Part shown: positions 8,011 to 17,216 of the stretch, in pieces
How the letters are laid out: each line of letters begins with the position of its first letter
Position numbering within the stretch: the first letter of the stretch is position 1
Assembly (NCBI GenBank): GCA_027483505.1
Contig: JAIXUP010000001.1
Location: forward strand, 47,733 to 111,732
DNA length: 64,000 nt
DNA from: Hyphomicrobiales bacterium
GTDB taxonomy: Bacteria; Pseudomonadota; Alphaproteobacteria; Rhizobiales; Beijerinckiaceae
Direction: 5' to 3'
The notes under the pieces: generated by a model
What the model was told of the DNA's origin: nothing
Seen by the model: the letters and a program-made list of their open reading frames with translations, nothing else
Databases searched by the model: none
Translations under genes and position numbers: made by a program

Positions 8011-9582
8011 ATGTCCCTTCAGTTCCTGCCCCTGGCGGCTCCGGCTGCCCTGCTTGTCGCAGCGGCCTTCGCCGCCCGCTCGCCGGGATTCAGGCCGCTC
8101 GCCGCGATCAGGGCTTCCGGCCTGGCTGCGGTGGCGGCGCTGCTGGCCGCAGCCCTGAGCCTGGCGCTGCTGATGGTCCACGGGGCGGGAACAAGCCCGC
8201 TCCTCGGCGTGGGGGGCATCGGCCTCTCGGTGAGGCTGGATCCGGTCAGCGCGGTGATGGCCTTGCTTGTTTCGTTCGTCGGCTGGGTCGTGCTGCGCTA
8301 TGCGGCGCGTTATCTGGACGGCGAGCAGCGGCAGGGTCCGTTCACGGCCTGGCTGCTGATGACGCTCGCGGCGGTTCTGATGCTGGTGCTGGCGGGCAAT
8401 CTCTGGCAACTGGTCGCCGCCTGGATCGCCACCAGCCTGAGCCTGCACCGCCTGCTGCTGTTCTATCCCGAACGCATCGCGGCGCAGCGCGCAGCACGCA
8501 AGAAGTTCGTGACCGCAAGGCTGGGTGACGCCGCCCTGATCGCGGCAGCCGTTCTCCTCGCTGTCGGCTATGGCACGAGCGACATCGCGACCATTCTGGC
8601 TGCGGCGCGGGCTGGCGCTGCGCCGTCATCGGCGACCTGGGCGGCCGGATTGCTCGCGCTCGCCGCCATCCTCAAATCCGCACAGTTTCCCCTGCATGGC
8701 TGGCTGACCGAGGTTATGGAGACGCCGACGCCGGTGTCGGCCCTGCTGCATGCGGGGGTAATCAACGCTGGCGGTTTCGTCCTGATCCGTTTTGCCGATG
8801 TGATGCTGCTGGCTCCGGGCGTCCTTGCGGCGCTGGTCATGCTGGGCGGCTTCACGGCCTTGTTCGGGGGCCTTGTGATGCTGACGCAGCCGGCCGTGAA
8901 GACATCCCTGGCCTGGTCGACCGTGGCGCAGATGGGCTTCATGATGCTGCAATGCGGGCTGTCGCTGTTCCCGCTCGCCCTGCTCCACATCGTCGCGCAC
9001 TCGCTCTACAAGGCCCATTCCTTCCTCGCCTCCGGCGGCGCCGTTGAGCGGGTCGCGGCCAACCGGAGGCCTGGAGCGGTCGCCATCCCTGGCGCCGGCG
9101 CCGTGTTGCGGGCCTTCCTGATCGCACTGGCGATCTACGGGTTGGTGGGCGTGGTCTTCGGCTTCGCCCAGAAGTCGCCGCAGGCCATCGCGCTGGGTGC
9201 GATCCTGATTTTCGGCGTCGCCTATCTGCTGGCCCAGGGTCTGGCGGAGGCCGCCCCCCGTGCCCTGACGCAGCGAACGGCGCTTTACGCCGTGGCTGCG
9301 GCGACCGGCTACTTTGCTCTCCAGACTGCGGCGGAGTGGCTGCTGACCGGATCGGCGACTGCCACGTTGCCGGCCACGCCGCCGCCCGGGCCTCTGGAAT
9401 GGACGCTGATCGTGCTCGCGGTCCTCAGCTTCGGCTTTGTCGCCGTGATCCAGTCGCTCTTCCCGCTCTGGGCCTACCACCCCGCTGCGGCCGGGTTGCG
9501 GGTCCATCTCGCGAACGGGCTTTACGCCAACGCCGTCCTTGACAGGGTTCTGGGCGGCTGGACCGCACGCAAACCCAACTGA
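8011..9582 (+). CDS. dabB: DabB-type proton-translocating subunit of the DAB inorganic carbon transporter
   Basis: A 523-residue membrane protein of the NuoL/MrpA proton-antiporter family with about 13 hydrophobic spans. The middle part holds the family core [29 protein letters not shown] and [19 protein letters not shown], with the lysine and histidines of the proton path. No other complex I gene is nearby; its partner is the DUF2309 protein downstream, which defines the DAB pair. DabB is thought to couple cation flow to CO2 hydration by DabA. The start at 8011 has GGAG 7 bp upstream; earlier in-frame ATGs at 7957 and 7999 lack one. Confidence 0.9.
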   Translation: MSLQFLPLAAPAALLVAAAFAARSPGFRPLAAIRASGLAAVAALLAAALSLALLMVHGAGTSPLLGVGGIGLSVRLDPVSAVMALLVSFVGWVVLRYAARYLDGEQRQGPFTAWLLMTLAAVLMLVLAGNLWQLVAAWIATSLSLHRLLLFYPERIAAQRAARKKFVTARLGDAALIAAAVLLAVGYGTSDIATILAAARAGAAPSSATWAAGLLALAAILKSAQFPLHGWLTEVMETPTPVSALLHAGVINAGGFVLIRFADVMLLAPGVLAALVMLGGFTALFGGLVMLTQPAVKTSLAWSTVAQMGFMMLQCGLSLFPLALLHIVAHSLYKAHSFLASGGAVERVAANRRPGAVAIPGAGAVLRAFLIALAIYGLVGVVFGFAQKSPQAIALGAILIFGVAYLLAQGLAEAAPRALTQRTALYAVAAATGYFALQTAAEWLLTGSATATLPATPPPGPLEWTLIVLAVLSFGFVAVIQSLFPLWAYHPAAAGLRVHLANGLYANAVLDRVLGGWTARKPN

Positions 9583-9616
9583 GCCCCATCACGGCCCGAA
9601 TGAAGGAGCCTTCATC

Positions 9617-12037
9617 ATGACCATCCAGCCGCCCATGCCGTCCTTTGACCTGTCGCTCGTCGCCGTCGCTGCGAACCAGGCGGCCCGCGCCATTCCGCCG
9701 GCCTGGCCGCTGGCGTCGAGCGTCGCGGTGAACCCCTATCTCGGGCAGGCGCGCGCCAGCCTGGCGGACACCGGCGCGAGGCTTGCCCGTGTGGCTGGCC
9801 TGCCTGTGACCCTGCCGCGCGCCCACTATGCCGCACGGATCGCTTCGGGTGCGATCAGCGAGGCCGATCTGGCCGGCGCGCTCGCGGCGGCCCCGGCGGC
9901 CATGCGTCCCGCAAGCGTCGCGTCCCTCATCGCTCTGGCCAACCAGCCGGCCAAGGCGGTTCAAGCCCTGCCGACCGTCGCTGACCTTGCCGCCGATGCC
10001 TCCGGCATCGACTGGCCTGCGATCATAGCCGAACGCTTCGGAGCCTGGGCGGCGAGCCATTTCGATGAGGGCCAGGCACTCTGGTCCGCGCCGAAGGGCA
10101 AATCGTGCTATGCCGCCTGGCGGGCCGCCGCGATCCATGACCTGACGCCGGAGGTGCTGGGGCTGCGCGGCTTCGCGGCCCATGTGGCCGAGACCCCGGA
10201 CGACGCCATGGATGCGATCGGGCGGGCGGTCGAGCGGCTCGGGATCCAGCCCGGCGGCTTCGACACCTGTTTCCACCAGCTCCTCATGACACTGGGCGGC
10301 TGGCCGCAATATGCCCGCTATCGCCTCTGGCAGGCCGAACTGGACGGCCTGACGGACAGCGCGGTCACGGACATGCTCGCGATCCGGCTGGTCTGGGAAG
10401 AGGCCCTGTTCGGGCTTTATGGCCAGCGCATCGCTGGCGCTTGGCAGGCTGCCTGTGCCGCTCATGCCCTGCCCGTCGCAGCCTGTCCCGCCATGGCCGC
10501 CGATGAAATCCTGCAGGAGGCGGCGGAGCGGGCAGCCCAGCGGTCCCTTGCCGCGACATTGGCCGGTCCGGCTGCTGGGGACCGGCATGGCCGGCCCTCG
10601 CTTCAGGCCGCCTTCTGCATCGATGTCCGCTCCGAGGTGTTCCGCCGCGCGCTGGAGGCAGTCGATCCATCGATCCGGACCCTGGGATTTGCGGGGTTCT
10701 TCGGTATCACGGCCGCGCACCGGCGCCATGCCTCGGACACGGCCGAATTGCGCCTGCCCGTGCTGCTCAAGCCCAGTGTCTTCACCTGTTCCGGCGGGCC
10801 AGAGGACGCGCCAAAGGATCAGGCTGCCCGTCTGACCGCGCGCGCCAAGCGGGCCTGGGGACGCTTCAAGCTGGCGGCGGTGTCATCATTCGCCTTTGTC
10901 GAGGCCACCGGTCCGGTCTATGCCGCAAAGCTGGTCAGGGACACGCTCGGGCTGACGTCGAATGCCGTGCCCGACGATCCTGCCCCGCGCCTCAACCCGG
11001 CGCTGGATCTGGAGACGCGCACGGCGGCGGCCGAGACCGTGCTGCGGGCCATGTCGCTGACCGAGGGCTTTGCCCGGTTGGTCATCCTGGCCGGCCACGG
11101 CGCGAATGTCGTCAACAACCCCCATGCCAGCGCGCTGCATTGCGGCGCCTGCGGCGGCCATTCGGGCGAAGTGAACGCGCGGCTGCTGGCATCCTTGCTG
11201 AATGATGGTGAGGTCCGGGCCGGACTTGCGTCCAAGGGAATCGCCATCCCCGAGGACACGCTGTTTGTCGGCGCCCTGCATGACACGACGACCGATCATG
11301 TCACGCTCTATGCCGCCGATCATGCCGCCGACGGGCACGTCGAGGACCTGCGGCAGGCGCGCGACTGGCTGGCCAGGGCCGGAACCCTGACTCGGGCTGA
11401 ACGGGCGCTGAGGTTACCAGGGGCGAGCAGCGAAGCTGGGGTCGCCCCGCGCAGCCGTGACTGGGCGGAAACACGCCCGGAATGGGCGTTGGCAGGCTGC
11501 AAGGCCTTCATTGCCGCGCCACGACAGCGCACCGCCGGCAGGAGCCTCGCCGGCCAGGCCTTCCTGCATGATTATGACTGGGCAAAAGACAAGGGCTTCG
11601 GCGTGCTCGAGTTGATCATGACGGCGCCTGTGGTGGTCGCCAGCTGGATCAGCCTGCAATACTACGGCTCGACGGTCGCGCCCGGCTTCTTCGGGGCGGG
11701 CAACAAGCTGCTGCACAATGTCGTCGGGGGCATCGGCGTGGTCGAAGGCAACGGCGGGTCCCTGCGCACCGGCCTGCCGTGGCAGTCTGTGCATGATGGT
11801 GAGGCCTCCGCGCACGAGCCCCTGCGCCTGACGGTCTGCATCGAAGCGCCCGTCGAGGCGATGACGGACATCCTGCGGCGTCACGACGGCGTGAGGGCCC
11901 TGTTTGACAATCGCTGGCTGCATCTGTTCGCGCTTGATGAGGCCGGGCAGATGGCGATGCGCTATGCAGGCAACCTCACGTGGGAACGCAATGAATCGCC
12001 GGTGGTGCCCACCCAGGGCGGCGCAGCCCTCTTGTGA
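9617..12037 (+). CDS. dabA: DabA, inorganic carbon transporter subunit (DUF2309/UPF0753)
   Basis: An 806-residue cytoplasmic-side protein of the DUF2309 family. The zinc site resembles that of beta-carbonic anhydrases: C334 and D336 in FCIDVRSE, H494 in [11 protein letters not shown] and C509 in HCGACGG, matching the ligands reported for Halothiobacillus DabA. It is believed to hydrate CO2 to bicarbonate one way, driven by DabB. The ATG at 9617 has AAGGAG 8 bp upstream; 34 bp separate it from dabB. No carboxysome, RuBisCO or carbonic anhydrase gene is in the window, so it may supply bicarbonate for anaplerosis. Confidence 0.93.
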   Translation: MTIQPPMPSFDLSLVAVAANQAARAIPPAWPLASSVAVNPYLGQARASLADTGARLARVAGLPVTLPRAHYAARIASGAISEADLAGALAAAPAAMRPASVASLIALANQPAKAVQALPTVADLAADASGIDWPAIIAERFGAWAASHFDEGQALWSAPKGKSCYAAWRAAAIHDLTPEVLGLRGFAAHVAETPDDAMDAIGRAVERLGIQPGGFDTCFHQLLMTLGGWPQYARYRLWQAELDGLTDSAVTDMLAIRLVWEEALFGLYGQRIAGAWQAACAAHALPVAACPAMAADEILQEAAERAAQRSLAATLAGPAAGDRHGRPSLQAAFCIDVRSEVFRRALEAVDPSIRTLGFAGFFGITAAHRRHASDTAELRLPVLLKPSVFTCSGGPEDAPKDQAARLTARAKRAWGRFKLAAVSSFAFVEATGPVYAAKLVRDTLGLTSNAVPDDPAPRLNPALDLETRTAAAETVLRAMSLTEGFARLVILAGHGANVVNNPHASALHCGACGGHSGEVNARLLASLLNDGEVRAGLASKGIAIPEDTLFVGALHDTTTDHVTLYAADHAADGHVEDLRQARDWLARAGTLTRAERALRLPGASSEAGVAPRSRDWAETRPEWALAGCKAFIAAPRQRTAGRSLAGQAFLHDYDWAKDKGFGVLELIMTAPVVVASWISLQYYGSTVAPGFFGAGNKLLHNVVGGIGVVEGNGGSLRTGLPWQSVHDGEASAHEPLRLTVCIEAPVEAMTDILRRHDGVRALFDNRWLHLFALDEAGQMAMRYAGNLTWERNESPVVPTQGGAALL

Positions 12038-12039
12038 AA

Positions 12040-12072
12040 TGTCCTGATCTGGACTATGTATCGATCAGGACA
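12040..12072. promoter_or_regulatory. Inverted-repeat operator of the Xre-RES toxin-antitoxin pair
   Basis: TGTCCTGATC (12040-12049) and GATCAGGACA (12063-12072) are a perfect 10-bp inverted repeat with a 13-bp spacer. It begins 3 bp after the dabA stop and ends 12 bp before the antitoxin start, and overlaps the antitoxin ribosome binding site (AAGGAG, 12072-12077). Xre-family antitoxins of RES systems normally repress their own operon by binding such repeats. Confidence 0.7.
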
Positions 12073-12084
12073 AGGAGCGCCACG

Positions 12085-12603
12085 ATGCCCGCCATTGCCC
12101 GCCGCGCCATCGATCCCGGCGCGACCCGCCTTGACGCCAACGCTTTCAGCGCCGCGAACCGCCGCCGGCTGAGCGCGCCGGCGCTGCGCACCTTTCTCGC
12201 CATCGCGGATCTCTGGGGCCTGACCGAGGAGCAGCGCCGGCTGTTGCTGGGCCTGCCGTCGCGCTCGACCTACCATGCCTGGGCGCGGGCGGCGCGCGAG
12301 CATCGTGATATCAGCCTCGATCTGGACGTTCTGATGCGCCTGTCTGCCGTGCTTGGCATCCATCAGGGCTTGCAGATCCTGCATGAGCGGGAGGCGGATG
12401 GCGTCGCCTGGCTCAAGGGGCCGCACCAGGCGCCGGTCTTCGGCGGCCAGTCGCCGCTCGGCGTTATGACCGCCGGTTCGCAAGACGCCATCCTGACGGT
12501 GCGGCGCTTTCTCGACGCGGCGCGCGGCGGCCTTTACGCTGCGCCGAACGCGGTCGATGAAGGCTTCGCCCCCTATGCCGGTGACGAGATCCGCTTCTCG
12601 TGA
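12085..12603 (+). CDS. Xre/MbcA/ParS-family antitoxin (DUF2384)
   Basis: A 172-residue antitoxin. Residues about 35-110 form an Xre-like helical DNA-binding region (LTEEQRRLLLGLPSRSTYHAWARAA), and residues about 115-160 match the MbcA/ParS toxin-binding domain (ADGVAWLKGPHQAPVFGGQSP, then QDAILTVRRFLDAARGG). The start at 12085 has AAGGAG 7-12 bp upstream. The stop overlaps the toxin start by 4 bp (GTGA), as expected for a co-translated antitoxin. It probably neutralises the RES protein and represses the pair through the inverted repeat at 12040-12072. Confidence 0.88.
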   Translation: MPAIARRAIDPGATRLDANAFSAANRRRLSAPALRTFLAIADLWGLTEEQRRLLLGLPSRSTYHAWARAAREHRDISLDLDVLMRLSAVLGIHQGLQILHEREADGVAWLKGPHQAPVFGGQSPLGVMTAGSQDAILTVRRFLDAARGGLYAAPNAVDEGFAPYAGDEIRFS

Positions 12604-13283
12604 CCGTCCTGCGCGGGCCTGCGCCGCAGCCGGCGCATCGGCTGATCCCCTCACGGTTTCCCCCCATCGGGCTGTTCGACACGGTGGCGACGCCCGCCGA
12701 TCTTGCCGCCGTGATGGAGCTTGCCGGCTGGACGAATGACCGGCTTGTCGCCCATCGGATCGCGCGTCTGCCACCATCGGAATGGGTCTATGGCCGCCCC
12801 AACGCCAGCATCGTCATGGCGGCCTTCCTGCATGTCGCGCCGGGCGGATCGCGCTTCAACGGGCCGGACCTCGGCGCATGGTATGCGGCTGCGGACATCA
12901 GAACCGCCGCTGCCGAGGTCGCCCACCATCTCAGGCGCGAGGCGTTCGACACCGGCATGGCGGCTCTCGAACGGACCTATCGCGCCTACACCTGCCGGTT
13001 GGAGGGTGACTTTGTCGACATCCGCGGACGCCGCAGCGTCGATGACGCGGTCTTCGCGTCCGCAGACTACACCGCCTCACAGGCCTTCGGCGAGCGCCTG
13101 CGCGCGGAAGGCGAGGCCGGAATTGTCTATGACAGCCCCCGCCTTGCCGGGGGGACCAACGTTGTCGGCTTCCGCCCGCGCTTGGTTCTCGCTGTGGTGC
13201 AGGCGGATCATTTCCGGATCGCCGTCCGCGCTGGCGAGCGGCGCATCGACGTCGTCAGGTTGGCTGGCATAGAGGCGGGCTGA
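12600..13283 (+). CDS. RES domain toxin
   Basis: A 227-residue protein of the RES family, named for conserved Arg, Glu and Ser residues. They can be placed at SRFNGPD (Arg), TAAAEVAHH (Glu) and YDSPRLAGG (Ser). Characterised members such as MbcT, Res and ParT break down or transfer from NAD+, causing growth arrest. The GTG start at 12600 overlaps the antitoxin stop. An unusually long N-terminal part (about 60 residues) precedes the core. The pair could stabilise the surrounding accessory genes. Confidence 0.88.
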   Translation: MTVLRGPAPQPAHRLIPSRFPPIGLFDTVATPADLAAVMELAGWTNDRLVAHRIARLPPSEWVYGRPNASIVMAAFLHVAPGGSRFNGPDLGAWYAAADIRTAAAEVAHHLRREAFDTGMAALERTYRAYTCRLEGDFVDIRGRRSVDDAVFASADYTASQAFGERLRAEGEAGIVYDSPRLAGGTNVVGFRPRLVLAVVQADHFRIAVRAGERRIDVVRLAGIEAG

Positions 13284-13291
13284 CCGCCCGC
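13275..13291 (+). terminator. Short GC hairpin at the 3' end of the toxin gene
   Basis: GCGGGC (13275-13280) and GCCCGC (13286-13291) pair around a 5-base loop that contains the toxin stop codon. It lies in the 17-bp gap between two convergent genes. No T-run follows, so termination is uncertain. Confidence 0.3.
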
Positions 13292-13300
13292 GCTGGCGGC

Positions 13301-14287
13301 TCAGGTCCGTTGCCATGCGTTACGCCAGGCGGCCGCCGTCAGGGCGCTCAGGGACTGCAGCATCGGCGTCGGCACGCCCGTCCGTTGCCCCAGTTCGCAG
13401 ACCGCGTCGACGAGCGCACCCAGTTCAAGCGGGCGGCCCGCTTCGCGATCCTGCAACATCGAGGTCTTGACGCCGGTCATCGCGGGATGGACGGCCAGCC
13501 TCGCCTCGACATCGGGCAGATGGTTGATGCCGACCGAGCGGGCCACGGCGACGCATTCGAGCATGACCTTTCGCAGCACCTCCCTGAGCGCCGGGTCGGC
13601 AGCCATGGCGTCGATGGTCGCGCCCGTCAGCGCGGAGACCGGGTTGAAGCAGGCGTTGCCCAGCAGCTTGTGCCAGATCTCGGCGCGGATGTCGGAGGTG
13701 GCCTCCGCATCGATGCCACCTTGCCGCAGCAGCTGCACCGTGGCCTCAAGGCGGGGCGAAGCAGGACCCGAGGGTTCTCCGAGCACCAGCCGCTTGCGTC
13801 CGTTCCATCCAAGGGAGTCCGCCGCTGTCCTGTTCGCCCCGATGTAGACGACGCAGCCAAGCACCTGTGCGGTATCAACCGCCTGGCGGATGCGGCCCGC
13901 AGGGTCGACGGTCGCGAGCCGCTCGTCGCCGTGCCGTCCGCCAAGGCCTTCAAGATACCACCACGGTATGCCGTTGAGCATGGGAACGATGATCGTCGAC
14001 GCCCCTATAAGGGGCGTCACCAACGCGAGCCCGGCCTCCCAATCGTGCGCCTTGAAGCCGACGAGGACGAGGTCCTGAACGCCCGCGGATTGTGGATCAT
14101 CGGAGACGCGGATCGGCACTGTTCGCGATGACGCCGGCCCCATCAGCGTCATACCGCGCGCTTTGAGGATTGCCGCGGTCTGCGGTCTGGCCAAGACCAG
14201 CGGATCGCACCCTGCTTCGGCAAGATGCCACGCCACGACGCCGCCAACCGCGCCTGCGCCAACGATGGCGATCCGTTCAATGGCCAT
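13301..14287 (-). CDS. ApbA/PanE-family 2-dehydropantoate 2-reductase-like oxidoreductase
   Basis: A 328-residue NADPH-dependent reductase of the ketopantoate reductase family. The N-terminal Rossmann motif GAGAVGG is at residues 10-16; the C-terminal helical domain contains the family lysine and asparagine in EIWHKLLGNACFNPVSALTGA. Its start overlaps the end of the DUF6282 gene by 11 bp, and both follow the amino-acid transporter ATPase, so it probably reduces a 2-keto acid or imine arising in that pathway rather than making pantothenate. That role is inferred from context only. Confidence 0.85.
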   Translation of the reverse strand: MAIERIAIVGAGAVGGVVAWHLAEAGCDPLVLARPQTAAILKARGMTLMGPASSRTVPIRVSDDPQSAGVQDLVLVGFKAHDWEAGLALVTPLIGASTIIVPMLNGIPWWYLEGLGGRHGDERLATVDPAGRIRQAVDTAQVLGCVVYIGANRTAADSLGWNGRKRLVLGEPSGPASPRLEATVQLLRQGGIDAEATSDIRAEIWHKLLGNACFNPVSALTGATIDAMAADPALREVLRKVMLECVAVARSVGINHLPDVEARLAVHPAMTGVKTSMLQDREAGRPLELGALVDAVCELGQRTGVPTPMLQSLSALTAAAWRNAWQRT

Positions 14288-15215
14288 CGTCCGATGTCCT
14301 TCCTGGTGTGGGCTGTGCTGCGCCGATCCTGAACAGGGCGGCAGGGTTGTGGGTGTTCATGCGCCGGATCGCTGCATCATCGAAACCCTCTGATTCCAGC
14401 AGGAGCATGAACTGGCGGAAGCTTTCGACGGGCGGCGCGAGCAGGACGACGCCGGCATCGCTCGAGACGATCGCGCGGTCGCCTGCAGCGCGGATGCGGG
14501 GCGCCAGATCCTGGATGGTCTGATTGGCAATGCGGTGCTTTTCCGGATCGGCATGGGTCAGTCCGACCTGCGTGGCGTGGGTGAGCGCGAAGAACGAGAA
14601 TTCGCAATAGCCGCCCAGAGCTGAAATCTCGGCAATGGTCGCGGCGTCGTAGCCACCGCAATGGGTTCGCAGCCGGGTCACGCCCCGGCGTCCGGCTTCC
14701 AGCGCCAGCGCGACGGCCTCCTCGCCGGCGACATGGCCGCAGTCGAAAACAATGTCGCGCTCGGCGCACAGTTCCATGATCGCGGGCACGGGCTCGGGAA
14801 TCCTGCCGTTTGCCGGCACCCAGAAGGTGGTTTCGAGATAGGCCGGGCTACGCTGTTCGCGGAGGGCGACGGCACGGGTGTGATGCGTCGGCAGCGACAG
14901 GAAGCGTGCGCCCGTGCCCGGGCCGTAGCCATAGTCCAAGGCGTTGCGCGCTGCTTCATAGCTGATGCCGCTCGCTGTCGGCTGCATGATCAGGCCGCCG
15001 AAGACCTCGACACCGAGATGTCCCAGTTCCGCCATGGCCAGCGCAGCGTAGCCGGAAGAGTTCTGGAAATTGTCCATCAGCCCGATCGCGCGCATGCCGG
15101 CGGAAGCGGCCTGACGGACCGACTCAAACAGGTTGATGCGGCGGCCATTGATGTGGGGGCACGTGTGGACGTGGACGTCGATAGCACCCTTCAGATGCCG
15201 CATGCCATCGGTCAT
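14277..15215 (-). CDS. DUF6282 family protein, amidohydrolase-like metal-dependent hydrolase
   Basis: A 312-residue protein of the DUF6282 family, which looks like a TIM-barrel amidohydrolase. Metal-ligand candidates are HVHTCPH near residue 14, the histidines in LPTHHTRAV, FDCGHVAGEEAV, RLRTHCGG and an aspartate in VSSDAG. The function of the family is not established. It sits between the ATPase gene (15 bp upstream) and the ApbA-like reductase (11-bp overlap), so it should be transcribed with them from the promoter near 16112. It probably hydrolyses a cyclic amide or lactone intermediate; this is inference. Confidence 0.75.
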   Translation of the reverse strand: MTDGMRHLKGAIDVHVHTCPHINGRRINLFESVRQAASAGMRAIGLMDNFQNSSGYAALAMAELGHLGVEVFGGLIMQPTASGISYEAARNALDYGYGPGTGARFLSLPTHHTRAVALREQRSPAYLETTFWVPANGRIPEPVPAIMELCAERDIVFDCGHVAGEEAVALALEAGRRGVTRLRTHCGGYDAATIAEISALGGYCEFSFFALTHATQVGLTHADPEKHRIANQTIQDLAPRIRAAGDRAIVSSDAGVVLLAPPVESFRQFMLLLESEGFDDAAIRRMNTHNPAALFRIGAAQPTPGRTSDDGH

Positions 15216-15230
15216 GACCTCGCTCCGGGC

Positions 15231-15968
15231 TCAATGCCGTAGAATGCGGCGCACGAATTCCGCGCAGCGGGCCGTCTGCGGCGCATCGAAAATCTGCGCT
15301 GGCGGGCCGACCTCGACCACCCGTCCGTCGGCCATGAAGACCACCTTGCTGGCGACCTCGCGCACAAAGCCCATCTCATGGCTGACGATCAGCATTGTCA
15401 TTCCGTCGCTCGCCAGCAGGCGAATGGTGTCGAGGACTTCCGCGACCAGTTCGGGGTCGAGCGCCGAGGTGACTTCATCGAGCAACAGGATGTCCGGCTT
15501 GAGCGCCAGCGCCCGCGCGATCGCGACGCGCTGCTGCTGCCCGCCCGACATTTCGTCCGGGTAGGCGTCTATCCGGTGCGCCAATCCGACCTTGGTCAGC
15601 AAGGCCATCGCCTCGCGCTCGACCTCGGCAGCGGGGCGCTTCTTCACGATGGTCGGCGCAATCGTGACGTTGCGCAGCGCGGTCATGTTCTGGAACAGGT
15701 TGTATTGCTGGAAGACGATGGCGAAGCGGTCGCGCACCCGGCGCAGCGCTGCGGCGCTGCCATAATCCACAATGTCGCCAGCCACTGCGACAGTGCCCGC
15801 GCGCGGCTTCAGCAATCCGGTCAGCACCCTGAGCAGGGTGCTCTTGCCGGAACCCGAAGGCCCGATCACGGCGACGATCTCGCCGCGTTCGACCACGAGG
15901 TCGACATCCTGCAGCACGGGGGTCGACCCATAGTCGGCGCTGAGGCGCGTGATCGCGAGATGAGGCAA
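15231..15968 (-). CDS. Polar amino acid ABC transporter, ATP-binding protein (HisP/GlnQ type)
   Basis: A 245-residue ATPase of the polar amino acid uptake family. Walker A is GPSGSGKST, the Q-loop [16 protein letters not shown], the signature [15 protein letters not shown] and Walker [15 protein letters not shown]. The best start is a TTG at 15968 ([13 protein letters not shown] follows) with GGAG 7 bases upstream; no in-frame ATG fits. It is the only ATPase of this type in the window, although two sets of matching binding proteins and permeases lie at 22488-24155 and 24987-27248. It heads a unit with the DUF6282 and ApbA-like genes. Confidence 0.9.
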   Translation of the reverse strand: MPHLAITRLSADYGSTPVLQDVDLVVERGEIVAVIGPSGSGKSTLLRVLTGLLKPRAGTVAVAGDIVDYGSAAALRRVRDRFAIVFQQYNLFQNMTALRNVTIAPTIVKKRPAAEVEREAMALLTKVGLAHRIDAYPDEMSGGQQQRVAIARALALKPDILLLDEVTSALDPELVAEVLDTIRLLASDGMTMLIVSHEMGFVREVASKVVFMADGRVVEVGPPAQIFDAPQTARCAEFVRRILRH

Positions 15969-16111
15969 AACATGTCTCCGGACGGGCTTCCGGCGGATGG
16001 CCGGTCGGCAAGGATCAGAATCGAAGGGACAGAATGCCAAACTCCCGGTCGAGCCGACAACCCATCCCGCCCGCCGGAAGCGTCGGGGCAGGTGACGAGC
16101 CCGCTTGCCTT

Positions 16112-16132
16112 TTGTATACGTGCCGTATGCAA
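16112..16132. promoter_or_regulatory. GntR-type operator, site A
   Basis: TTGTATAC-GTGCC-GTATGCAA: two 8-bp half-sites forming an inverted repeat with one mismatch and a 5-bp spacer. It lies in the 270-bp gap between the ATPase-DUF6282-apbA unit (start 15968) and the ornithine cyclodeaminase-like gene. Three further sites with the same half-sites and the same spacer occur at 20154, 22328 and 24943. Apart from this site I see nothing else conserved in 15969-16238. Confidence 0.75.
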
Positions 16133-16238
16133 GCCAAGCATTGCCCCGTGGCGATGTCAATTCGTCAGGACCGGCTCGGCACGGCATTTGAGCCGGACGG
16201 TCATTCCGGGCGCAGCACCGAGGATGAGACAAACCCCG

Positions 16239-17216
16239 ATGATGTTCCTGTCGGACCAGGATGTCGATGACCTGCTGGACCCGGCGGCACTGGTCGAGGC
16301 GCTCGCAGCGGGTTTTGCGCGCCTGTCGCGGGGGGGCATTGCCGAACCCGCTTCGGTCCGCATGAACGGGCTTGGCGCGGGAAGCGGATACCTCACGCTG
16401 TTTCCGGCCCATGACACCGCGACAGGGCTTGCGACCGCGAAGGTGCTCTATGGCGATCCTGCCCGCACGCTCAGCGGCAAACCGGAAATCGACGCCATCG
16501 TGGCTGTGGCCGACGCCCGGGCCGGGGAACTGGTCGCGCTTGTCGAAGCGCGCAGCCTGACAGCGCTGCGGACAGCGGCGACGTCGGCGCTTGCTGCGAG
16601 GGCGCTTGCCCGCCTCACCGGCATGGCCCTGCCGACGGAGATTGGGCTGATCGGAACGGGCCGGCAGGCGCGCGCCCATGCACGCGTCTTCGCGGCGACG
16701 GGCCTCGCCGCCGGCTTTCTCGTGGCGTCGGCCGCCGGCGACACCGCCCGCGCGCAAGGGTTGGCCGATCATATCGTCGCATCGACCGGCCTGCCGACCC
16801 GCCGTCTCCAAGGGGCCGAAGTGATCGTGGCTGAAGCTTCGATCACGGTCACCGCAAGCCTCTCGGACGTGCCGCTTCTCACCAGGCCACTCAAGCTTGG
16901 GCATGTCGTTGCCTGCGTCGGTCCTTTTCTGCCGCAGTCTCACGAGATTGCGCCCGAACTCGTTGCCGGTTCGGCTCTCGTCGTATCGGATCATCCGGAG
17001 CGGCTCAGGCGTCAATGGGCAGGCCAGGCTGTTATCGAGAACCTTGCGCCAGAGCGTCTCGTGTCGTTGGCGGACCTTCTGGCAGGCTCCGTTCCGGCCC
17101 CCGGGGCCGGACCTTTGCTGTTCCTGTCGGATGGGCGCGGGCTCGAAGACAACATCGCCGCCGGCCTGTTGCTGGCGGCCGCGCGTCGTCACAATCGTGG
17201 CCGGCCGCTGCGCTAG
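16239..17216 (+). CDS. Ornithine cyclodeaminase/mu-crystallin family protein
   Basis: A 325-residue NAD(P)-dependent enzyme. The N-terminal part FLSDQDVDDLLDP and the substrate segment TAKVLYGDP (catalytic-type lysine near 68) belong to the OCD/mu-crystallin family; the Rossmann motif IGLIGTGRQARAHARV is near residues 135-150. Family members include ornithine cyclodeaminase, alanine dehydrogenase and delta-1-pyrroline-2-carboxylate reductase (LhpI). Start choice is uncertain: ATGs at 16224, 16239 and 16242 are in frame. Its stop overlaps that of the convergent fused dehydrogenase inside CTAG. The neighbours favour reduction of a cyclic imine, by analogy with LhpI. Confidence 0.85.
   Translation: MMFLSDQDVDDLLDPAALVEALAAGFARLSRGGIAEPASVRMNGLGAGSGYLTLFPAHDTATGLATAKVLYGDPARTLSGKPEIDAIVAVADARAGELVALVEARSLTALRTAATSALAARALARLTGMALPTEIGLIGTGRQARAHARVFAATGLAAGFLVASAAGDTARAQGLADHIVASTGLPTRRLQGAEVIVAEASITVTASLSDVPLLTRPLKLGHVVACVGPFLPQSHEIAPELVAGSALVVSDHPERLRRQWAGQAVIENLAPERLVSLADLLAGSVPAPGAGPLLFLSDGRGLEDNIAAGLLLAAARRHNRGRPLR

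Noticed and set aside
12040..12072. Inverted repeat as a terminator of dabA
   Set aside because: The 13-base spacer and absence of a T-run make a poor terminator, and its position before an Xre-type antitoxin suits an operator better.
15969..17192. Upstream extension of the ATPase frame to 17192, suggesting a 653-residue fusion
   Set aside because: The extra part is antisense to the ornithine cyclodeaminase-like gene, shows no domain, and would bury operator site A; a TTG start with GGAG at 15968 explains the conserved part.
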